Below are positions 1-5,000 of a stretch of DNA of 5,000 nt, one piece after another; position 1 is the first letter of the stretch; each line of letters begins with the position of its first letter. A program made the position numbers and the translations under genes. The stretch comes from Lewinellaceae bacterium (GTDB lineage: Bacteria; Bacteroidota; Bacteroidia; Chitinophagales; Saprospiraceae), in contig JACJYD010000005.1 in the NCBI GenBank assembly GCA_020636275.1, positions 1 to 5,000 of the forward strand, read 5' to 3'. Below the pieces are notes generated by a model. It was not told the DNA's origin, searched no databases, and saw only the letters and a list, made by a program, of their open reading frames with translations.

Positions 1-576
1 TACGTGTCCATTGACCTGGAGGAATTAATGGATGTCAAGGCGGTCCAGATCAATTTCCAGGATTTCAAGAACGAGATCTTCGGCCGTCCGGATACCTTGC
101 GCCAGCAATTCGTCCTGAAAGCTTCGAAAGACGGTAAAGACTGGGAAGTCATCGCCGATTATTCCAAAAACCGGCGCGACATGCCCAACGGCTACATCGA
201 ATTGGCGGAGCCGGTGGAGGCCCGGTATATCCGCTACGAACATATCTACTGCACCTGCAAAAATCTGGCTATTTCCGAGCTCCGGGTATTTGGCAACGGA
301 AAAGGGGCCCCACCTGCCAAACCAGCTGATTTTACCGTTCAGCGCCAGGCCGACCGGAGGAATGCCGACCTTTCCTGGAATGCCGATCCCACAGCTACGG
401 GTTATGTCATCTATTGGGGCATCGACAAGGACCATCTCAACCTGTCGGCGCTGATGTATGATCAGGCATTCTATGAACTAAGGGCGCTCAATACCGATCC
501 GGGCTATTACTACCAGGTCGAGGCCTTTAATGAGAATGGGATCTCGGAACGCAGTGAGATCGTGTATACGGAATAG
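1..576 (+). CDS. C-terminal part of a probable secreted family 43 glycosyl hydrolase-type protein (discoidin-like + fibronectin III)
   Basis: The frame is open from the first base, so the gene begins upstream; 191 residues and a TAG stop at 574-576 are visible. Visible residues 1-98 look like an F5/8 type C (discoidin-like, galactose-binding) beta-sandwich: VSIDLEELMDVKAVQINF near the start, then FVLKASKDGKDWEVIAD, ARYIRYEHI and a closing ISELRVFGNGKG. Residues about 106-191 look like a fibronectin type III domain: ADLSWNADPTATGYVIYWG, then YYYQVEAFNENGISE. This tandem at the C-terminus is familiar from Bacteroidota GH43-like proteins that cleave arabinose- or xylose-containing glycans outside the cytoplasm. 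The catalytic propeller is not in the window, so the enzyme class is inferred from the accessory domains only. The protein ends right after the Fn3 fold, and no type IX secretion C-terminal domain is visible. Other carbohydrate-active or adhesion proteins carry the same pair of domains. The domain calls are fairly sure; the GH43 assignment is moderate. Confidence 0.6.
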   Translation, partial: YVSIDLEELMDVKAVQINFQDFKNEIFGRPDTLRQQFVLKASKDGKDWEVIADYSKNRRDMPNGYIELAEPVEARYIRYEHIYCTCKNLAISELRVFGNGKGAPPAKPADFTVQRQADRRNADLSWNADPTATGYVIYWGIDKDHLNLSALMYDQAFYELRALNTDPGYYYQVEAFNENGISERSEIVYTE

Positions 577-658
577 AAAGGTGGACCTGCGATAATACCA
601 TTTAAGCACTTACTTTCCGGCTTGTCCTATTTTGACATGGAACGGATCTGAATATTCA

Positions 659-690
659 TTTGGAATTCCGCTCGATATCCCCTACCTTTG
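659..690 (+). promoter_or_regulatory. Bacteroidota-type promoter for rpsA
   Basis: TTTG at 659-662 is followed by exactly 20 bases and then TACCTTTG at 683-690. This is a full match to the Bacteroidota primary sigma consensus (-33 TTTG or TTG, about 19-21 bp, -7 TAnnTTTG). It predicts a transcription start near 695-699 and a leader of roughly 45-50 nt before the rpsA ATG at 745. The promoter lies outside both flanking genes, which is what a stand-alone rpsA transcription unit would need. The position match is directly seen; activity is inferred. Confidence 0.8.
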
Positions 691-700
691 CGCCGCTAAA

Positions 701-727
701 TTTTTTTCTTAACCCGGGCGAAAGCCC
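701..727 (+). promoter_or_regulatory. Structured rpsA 5' leader: U7 tract and GAAA-tetraloop hairpin
   Basis: The predicted leader holds seven consecutive T at 701-707, then a perfect GGGC (716-719)-GAAA-GCCC (724-727) hairpin with a GNRA-type tetraloop. It ends 17 bases before the ATG. There is no Shine-Dalgarno sequence. S1 binds U-rich single-stranded RNA and represses its own synthesis in E. coli, so a U tract beside a stable hairpin is a reasonable autoregulation or ribosome-loading site. That role is inference: the stem is only 4 bp, and no match to a named leader family is claimed. Confidence 0.4.
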
Positions 728-744
728 ACAAACGCATTCTTTCA

Positions 745-2803
745 ATGCAATTAGAAGACGAAAAAGATGAGTTGCTCGACGACGAAACCCCTGAACAGGA
801 GGAAGTGGTCGACAACGACACATCGGAAGATGTGACGGACGAAGTATCCGAAGAAACAGAAGACGAAGACCTTTCAGACGAAGAAGATACTTTGGAGGAA
901 GAGGTAGTCGAAGAAGACCCGGAAGAGCACCTTGAGGAAGGAGAAGAAGAGGAAGACCTTGAGCTCGAACTGGAAGATGATGGGGTCGGACAAGGCGCCC
1001 ATGACGATTACAACTGGGAAGCGACCAACAAGCGCGGTCCGGCTTACACGAAGGAGGAATCTGCGAAAATGCTGGCCCAGTATGAGCAATCCCTCACCTC
1101 GGTATTGGAAAACGACATCGTACGCGGTACCGTTACGGCCATTCAGGGCGGTGACGTAGTACTCGACATCAATTACAAATCCGATGGTCTGGTAGGCCTC
1201 GGTGAATTCCGCGACATGCCCGACCTCAAAGTCGGGGACCAGGTGGATGTGTATGTCGAAAGACAGGAAGACGAGCGCGGACAACTGCAGCTCTCCCGCC
1301 GCAAGGCTAAATTGCTGCGCGCCTGGGAAAATATTGTCGACTCCTTTGAAAATGGTACGGTCATCAAAGGTTTGGTGATCAGCAAGACCAAAGGTGGTCT
1401 GATCGTGGAGGTGTTCGGTCTGGAAACATTCCTGCCGGGTTCACAGATCGACGTGAAGCAGATAACCGATTATGATTCTTACGTAGGTAAGAAAATGGAA
1501 TTCAAAGTGGTCAAGATCAACGAGGCCATCAAGAATGCTGTGGTATCTCACAAAGCGCTCATCGAAAGCGATATCGAATCTCAGCGTCAGGAGATCATCT
1601 CCAAACTGGAGAAAGGTCAGGTACTGGAAGGTACCATCAAGAACATCACAGACTTCGGTGCCTTCATCGATCTGGGTGGTGTGGATGGCCTGCTGTACAT
1701 CACCGATATTTCCTGGGGTCGTATCAACCACCCGAACGAAGTACTGGAACTCAACCAGAAACTCAACGTGGTGGTGCTCGACTTTGATGACAACAAGAAG
1801 CGTATCAGCCTCGGTCTGAAGCAGCTGACCCCGCATCCGTGGGATGTACTGGATGCTTCCATAGACGCTGGCAGCAAAGTGACCGGTAAGATCGTGAACA
1901 TTGAAGACTACGGTGCCTTCCTGGAGATCTCTCCCGGTATTGAAGGTCTGATCCACGTGTCTGAAGTAAGCTGGAGCAACCAGCCGGTCAATGCCCGCGA
2001 ATTCTTCAAAGTTGGGCCAGGAAATGGAGGCCAAGATCGTAACGGTAGATCGAGACGAGCGCAAAATGTCGCTCAGCGTGAAGCAATTGATGAACGATCC
2101 CTGGAGCGAGATCGAAGAGCGCTTCCCGGTCAACAGCCGCCACTCCGGTCTGGTGAAGAACCTGACCCCGTATGGTGTATTCGTCGAACTGGACGAGAAC
2201 ATCGGCGGTATGGTACACGTATCTGACCTCAGCTGGGTGAAGCGTTTCAACCATCCTTCCGAATTCACCAAAGTAGGTGAGAACCTGGAAGTGGTAGTGC
2301 TGGATATCGACAATGAGAACCGCAAGATCAGCCTCGGTCACAAGCAGATCGAAGAGGATCCTTGGGATACTTTTGAAAATGTATTCCCCGTCGGTTCCTA
2401 CCACGAAGCTACGGTGCTGCGCCGCGACGATCGCGGAGCCATCGTGCAGTTGCCCTACGGTCTGGAAGCCTTTGCTCCTATCAAGCACGTCAAGAAGGAA
2501 GACGGCACCCTGGCCGAACCGGAAGAAGTGCTGACGGTGAAGGTGATCGAGTTCAACCGGGACGACAAACGCATTCTCGTTTCGCACCTGCGCTACCTCG
2601 AGGACATCCGCCGTGAGGCCGACGAACAGGTGAAGCAGGAGCGCGATAAAGAACGCGACGTAGTGCGCAAAGCCGTGAAGAAAACCCAATCCAATGTCGA
2701 GAAATCGACCCTGGGCGATCTGGATGTCTTCTCCCAACTCAAAGAGCAACTCGCTGAGGAAGGTGGAGAAGAAGAAGGCGGAGACGACGATACAGAGAAG
2801 TAA
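745..2803 (+). CDS. rpsA: 30S ribosomal protein S1, interrupted by an apparent single-base frameshift
   Basis: S1 binds mRNA on the small ribosomal subunit and helps load leaders that lack strong Shine-Dalgarno sites. Reading 745-2016 and then 2018-2803 (skipping one base) gives 685 residues with six S1 (OB-fold) domains, starting near residues 123, 203, 290, 376, 460 and 547. Domains 3-5 have the classic RNA-binding pattern (DFGAFIDLGGVDGLLYITDISW, YGAFLEI, YGVFVELDENIGGMVHVSDLSW); domains 1, 2 and 6 are more divergent, as is usual. Residues 1-80 are a highly acidic extension (47 D/E), and the tail after about 620 is charged and ends in E/G/D. E. coli S1 is 557 residues; the extra length is mainly these two ends. 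The ATG at 745 is the only sensible start because an in-frame TAA lies at 697. Unshifted, the first frame runs to a TGA ending at 2226 with a non-S1 tail. The gene has its own promoter and terminator. Identity is very sure; whether the shift is biological is doubtful. Confidence 0.93.
2014..2018 (+). other. Frameshift site in rpsA (one extra base in GGGCC)
   Basis: Upstream of here S1 domain 4 reads NAREFFKVG in the frame of the 745 start. From CAG at 2018 it continues as QEMEAKIVTVDRDERKM in the +1 frame. Removing one G of 2014-2016 or one C of 2017-2018 restores a seamless domain 4 (KVGQEMEAKIV). No stop codon or classic slippery heptamer lies at the junction, and the original frame stays open for about 200 more bases. 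A sequencing or assembly indel is therefore the best explanation; a real mutation in an essential gene is much less likely. Confidence 0.9.
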
Positions 2804-2828
2804 TTTCGATTTATAATACGAAAGTTTG

Positions 2829-2865
2829 AAAGCCCCGGCTCCCAAAGAGCCGGGGCTTTTTTTTT
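2829..2865 (+). terminator. Strong rho-independent terminator of rpsA
   Basis: A perfect 13-bp inverted repeat pairs AAAGCCCCGGCTC (2829-2841) with GAGCCGGGGCTTT (2847-2859) around a 5-nt CCAAA loop. It runs into nine T residues at 2857-2865. The hairpin begins 25 bases after the rpsA stop. On the opposite strand the hairpin is not followed by a T run, so it should act in the + direction only. It separates rpsA from the carotenoid genes. Confidence 0.96.
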
Positions 2866-2875
2866 AAACAAAATT

Positions 2876-2883
2876 TACCTTCC
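2876..2883 (+). promoter_or_regulatory. Possible degenerate -7 element for crtI
   Basis: TACCTTCC matches TAnnTTTG at all but its last two positions and lies just after the rpsA terminator, about 34 bases before the crtI GTG. No TTTG is found at the expected spacing upstream: that position falls in the GC-rich right arm of the terminator stem. Some promoter is needed here because the terminator is strong. A weak or alternative-sigma promoter is possible. Confidence 0.3.
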
Positions 2884-2916
2884 CCTGTTATGCACTCTGT
2901 CAAATAAGAAACGCAA

Positions 2917-4389
2917 GTGCAAAAGAAAGTCATTGTCATCGGTTCGGGATTTGCCGGCTTGTCCACAGCCTGCCATCTGGCCCAAAAAGGGTTCCAGGTC
3001 ACCATTCTCGAAAAGAATGCCGTGCCAGGTGGGCGAGCCCGTCAATACACCGCCGAAGGGTTCACCTTCGATATGGGGCCCAGCTGGTATTGGATGCCCG
3101 ATGTATTTGAGCAATTCTTCGGTCACTTTGGGAAAAAGGTTTCCGACTACTACGAGCTCGTGCGCCTGGATCCGAGCTATCAGATCTACTTCGGGAAAGA
3201 CGATGTCATGCCGGTGCCGGCCGGGGTCGAGGCCCTGAAGACCATGTTCGAACGCTACGAGCCGGGCAGCGGCGCCAAATTGCAGCGCTTTCTGGATGAA
3301 GCTCAATATAAATACGAGGTAGGGATGACCGACTTCGTGCATAAACCCAGTCATTCCATTCTCGAGTTTGCCGACATCCGCATTTTGACCAGCTTGTTCA
3401 AATTGCAGATGTTCTCCTCCATCTCCTCGCAGGTCCGCAAACTGTTCAAACACCCGCAACTGATCGAATTGCTGGAGTTTCCGGTATTATTCCTGGGCGC
3501 TACACCCCAGAAGACGCCTGCACTTTACAGCTTGATGAACTATGCCGACATGGCCCTGGGCACCTGGTACCCGATGGGAGGGATGTTCAAGATCGTGGAA
3601 GGTATGGTTGCGCTGGCCGAGGAACTCGGCGTGCAGATCGAACTTAACAGGGAAGTAAAGCAGGTTTATGTGCCCAACGGCCATGCCACCAAAGTGGTGA
3701 CGGATGCCGGGGAGTACGAAGCCGATATCGTGGTAGCCGGCGCCGATTACCACCATGTGGAACAAGACCTGCTCGAAGCCCCGCTTCGCCGCTACGATGA
3801 AAACTACTGGAACCGCCGGACCATGGCGCCTTCCTCCCTGTTGTTCTACCTTGGGGTGAACAAGCGTCTCGACAATCTGCTGCACCACAACCTTTTTTTC
3901 GACGAAGATTTCCGGCAGCATGCCCACGAGATATACGAAGACCCGCAATGGCCCGGCAAACCGCTGTTCTATGTGTCGGCCCCTTCCGTAACCGATCCCG
4001 GCGTAGCCCCGGAGGGATGTGAAAATCTCTTCGTGCTCATTCCCTTAGCGCCCGGATTGAAAGACGAGGAGGAAACGCGCGAACGCTATTACCAAATCGT
4101 GATGGAGCGCCTGGAAAACCTGACCGGCCAGGATATCCGGAATCACGTCGTGTACAAGCGCTCCTATGCCCATTCCGATTTTGAAAAAGACTATCACGCC
4201 TTCAAAGGCAACGCCTACGGGCTGGCGAATACATTGCTGCAGACTGCTTTTTTGAAACCAAAGCTGCGCAGCAAGAAGGTGTCCAACTTGTTTTACACCG
4301 GACAATTGACTACCCCCGGCCCGGGCGTTCCTCCTTCCCTGATTTCGGGGAAGGTCGTGGCAGAAGAGATCGAAAAAAATTTCCAATAG
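2917..4389 (+). CDS. crtI: Phytoene desaturase (CrtI family)
   Basis: This FAD-dependent, membrane-associated enzyme desaturates phytoene stepwise toward lycopene in carotenoid synthesis. The 490 residues are the normal length. The N-terminus carries the FAD Rossmann motif VIGSGFAGLSTACHLA (G9, G11, G14), an acidic E32 at the end of the second strand (TILEKN), then PGGRAR (37-42) and FDMGPSWYWMPD (51-62). The C-terminus has the CrtI-type signature NLFYTGQLTTPGPGVPPSL (457-475) followed by ISGKVVAEEI, with Q-L-T-T where the proteobacterial pattern has A-G-T-H, a variant I recall as common in Bacteroidota. The start is GTG at 2917: an in-frame TAA at 2905 excludes earlier starts, and the Rossmann strand begins at once. 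crtB follows after 53 bases, which supports an operon. A related desaturase such as CrtD or CrtN cannot be excluded by motif alone, but pairing with phytoene synthase favours CrtI. Confidence 0.92.
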   Translation: MQKKVIVIGSGFAGLSTACHLAQKGFQVTILEKNAVPGGRARQYTAEGFTFDMGPSWYWMPDVFEQFFGHFGKKVSDYYELVRLDPSYQIYFGKDDVMPVPAGVEALKTMFERYEPGSGAKLQRFLDEAQYKYEVGMTDFVHKPSHSILEFADIRILTSLFKLQMFSSISSQVRKLFKHPQLIELLEFPVLFLGATPQKTPALYSLMNYADMALGTWYPMGGMFKIVEGMVALAEELGVQIELNREVKQVYVPNGHATKVVTDAGEYEADIVVAGADYHHVEQDLLEAPLRRYDENYWNRRTMAPSSLLFYLGVNKRLDNLLHHNLFFDEDFRQHAHEIYEDPQWPGKPLFYVSAPSVTDPGVAPEGCENLFVLIPLAPGLKDEEETRERYYQIVMERLENLTGQDIRNHVVYKRSYAHSDFEKDYHAFKGNAYGLANTLLQTAFLKPKLRSKKVSNLFYTGQLTTPGPGVPPSLISGKVVAEEIEKNFQ

Positions 4390-4394
4390 AACCC

Positions 4395-4425
4395 ATTTGG
4401 AACTTGCTCAAGGCGGTTTCCAAAT
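4395..4425 (+). repeat. Inverted repeat in the crtI-crtB spacer
   Basis: ATTTGGAA (4395-4402) pairs perfectly with TTCCAAAT (4418-4425) across 15 bases. A further C4403-G4416 pair is possible with T4417 bulged, and a small CTT/AAG stem fits inside the loop. No T run follows, so it is not an intrinsic terminator. It could be an mRNA-stability or processing hairpin that tunes crtI against crtB, or an operator. The pairing is seen; any function is inferred. Confidence 0.45.
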
Positions 4426-4442
4426 AAACTAATGCGTCACCC

Positions 4443-5000
4443 ATGATGGATCTGTATAACCAGGTATGCCAGGAGTGTAGCCAGCACATCACCAAGCGCT
4501 ACAGTACGTCGTTTTCGATGGGCATTCGCCTGTTCGACAAACGGTACCGGGAACCCATTTATGCCATTTACGGGTTCGTCCGCTTCGCCGATGAGATCGT
4601 CGACACGTTTCACGGGTTTGAAAAGGCCGATCTCCTGCAGCGTTTCCGGAAGGAAACATACCGGGCGCTGGAAGATAAGATCAGTTTGAATCCGGTCTTG
4701 CAGGCCTTTCAGCAAACCGTGAATAAATACAATATAGAACGAGCGTTGATCGACGCCTTTATGGATAGCATGGAAATGGACCTGCATTTCCACACCTACG
4801 AGGATTCGCTGTACAAGCAATACATATACGGCTCGGCGGAAGTCGTGGGGCTGATGTGCCTGCGGGTTTTTTGTGAAGGCGACGAGGCGATGTACCAACG
4901 ACTGAAGGCGCCCGCCTGCAGTTTGGGAGCGGCTTTTCAGAAGATCAACTTCCTGCGCGATATGAAGAGTGACTTCGATGAGCGGGGGCGGGTGTATTTC
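4443..5000 (+). CDS. crtB: Phytoene synthase (CrtB), N-terminal two-thirds, cut by the window end
   Basis: This squalene/phytoene synthase family enzyme condenses two geranylgeranyl diphosphates, through prephytoene diphosphate, to phytoene, the substrate of the CrtI encoded just upstream. The frame is open to base 5000, giving 186 of an expected 280 or so residues. Both Mg-diphosphate-binding aspartate motifs are present: FADEIVD (D50, D54) and NFLRDMKSDFDERGRVY (D173, D177). YSTSF (20-24), YAIYGFVRFAD (40-50) and YGSAEVVGLM (129-138) are also typical of the family. The start is ATG at 4443, with a second ATG directly after it at 4446; an in-frame TAA at 4425 rules out earlier starts. No Shine-Dalgarno site is seen. 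It most likely shares a transcript with crtI. A squalene or dehydrosqualene synthase (HpnD, CrtM) has the same fold, but the crtI neighbour favours phytoene. Confidence 0.93.
   Translation, partial: MMDLYNQVCQECSQHITKRYSTSFSMGIRLFDKRYREPIYAIYGFVRFADEIVDTFHGFEKADLLQRFRKETYRALEDKISLNPVLQAFQQTVNKYNIERALIDAFMDSMEMDLHFHTYEDSLYKQYIYGSAEVVGLMCLRVFCEGDEAMYQRLKAPACSLGAAFQKINFLRDMKSDFDERGRVYF

Noticed and set aside
579..588. AGGT-GG-ACCT palindrome after the first gene as its terminator
   Set aside because: A 2-nt loop cannot form on a 4-bp stem and no T run follows. No convincing terminator is seen for the first gene.
2014..2020. Programmed ribosomal frameshifting in rpsA
   Set aside because: There is no slippery heptamer, no stop codon in the zero frame at the site and no obvious stimulatory structure just downstream. 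A sequence error explains it more simply.
1991..2803. A separate gene starting at the ATG at 1991
   Set aside because: The first residues after this ATG (to about 2014) are an out-of-frame reading of S1 domain 4; from 2015 on it is simply the rest of rpsA after the frameshift.
2804..2823. TTTCG/CGAAA stem just before the rpsA terminator
   Set aside because: It is a 5-bp stem with an AT-rich 10-nt loop and is expected by chance; the 13-bp hairpin that follows explains termination.
1441..2845. Two long minus-strand open frames (1441-2325 and 2006-2845) opposite rpsA
   Set aside because: They are antisense shadows of S1 with no recognisable domains, no promoter and biased composition; the + strand reading gives clear S1 domains throughout.
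4394..4402. CATTTGGAA shared between the rpsA promoter (657-665) and the crtI-crtB spacer, as a second promoter or common operator
   Set aside because: At the spacer copy there is no TAnnTTTG at the right distance, and one shared 9-mer is too little to claim a common site.
4432..4446. Four-codon open frame (ATG CGT CAC CCA TGA) whose stop overlaps the crtB ATGATG
   Set aside because: It is short enough to occur by chance and has no ribosome-binding context, so a coupling role cannot be supported.
4437..4898. Minus-strand open frame of 153 codons opposite crtB, and similar ones opposite crtI
   Set aside because: These are shadows of genes with strong motif evidence on the + strand; their translations show no family features.

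Overview
This window looks like an ordinary chromosomal segment of a Bacteroidota bacterium. Three things point there. A TTTG-N20-TACCTTTG promoter, the form used by the Bacteroidota primary sigma factor, stands before the ribosomal protein S1 gene. No start codon has a convincing Shine-Dalgarno sequence. The protein types also fit: a GH43-like secreted enzyme ending in discoidin-like and fibronectin III domains, S1 with an acidic N-terminal extension, and a CrtI/CrtB pair in Bacteroidota style. The base composition is fairly balanced by eye, which would suit Saprospiria or Chitinophagia, but the order cannot be fixed from this sequence alone.

Layout, all genes on the + strand: (1) 1-576 is the 3' end of a probable secreted family 43 glycosyl hydrolase-type protein. 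(2) 577-744 is intergenic and holds the rpsA promoter and a short leader with a U7 tract and a GAAA-tetraloop hairpin. (3) 745-2803 is rpsA, ribosomal protein S1, with six S1 domains. It is interrupted by an apparent one-base insertion in GGGCC at 2014-2018, so a naive reading gives two overlapping pieces. (4) 2829-2865 is a very strong intrinsic terminator. (5) 2917-4389 is crtI, phytoene desaturase, with a GTG start. (6) 4390-4442 is a spacer with an inverted repeat. (7) 4443-5000 is the 5' two-thirds of crtB, phytoene synthase, which runs off the window.

The three units are functionally unrelated. The first is the end of a polysaccharide-degradation gene. The second is a self-contained housekeeping ribosomal transcription unit with its own promoter and terminator. 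The third is the start of a carotenoid operon: CrtB condenses two GGPP to phytoene, and CrtI desaturates phytoene toward lycopene. Cyclase or hydroxylase genes would be expected further downstream.

I found no mobile element, CRISPR array, tRNA or rRNA, and no evidence of an undescribed system. The points most worth a second look are the S1 frameshift, the structured rpsA leader with possibly overlapping tandem promoters, the extreme acidic extension of S1, and the crtI-crtB intergenic hairpin.
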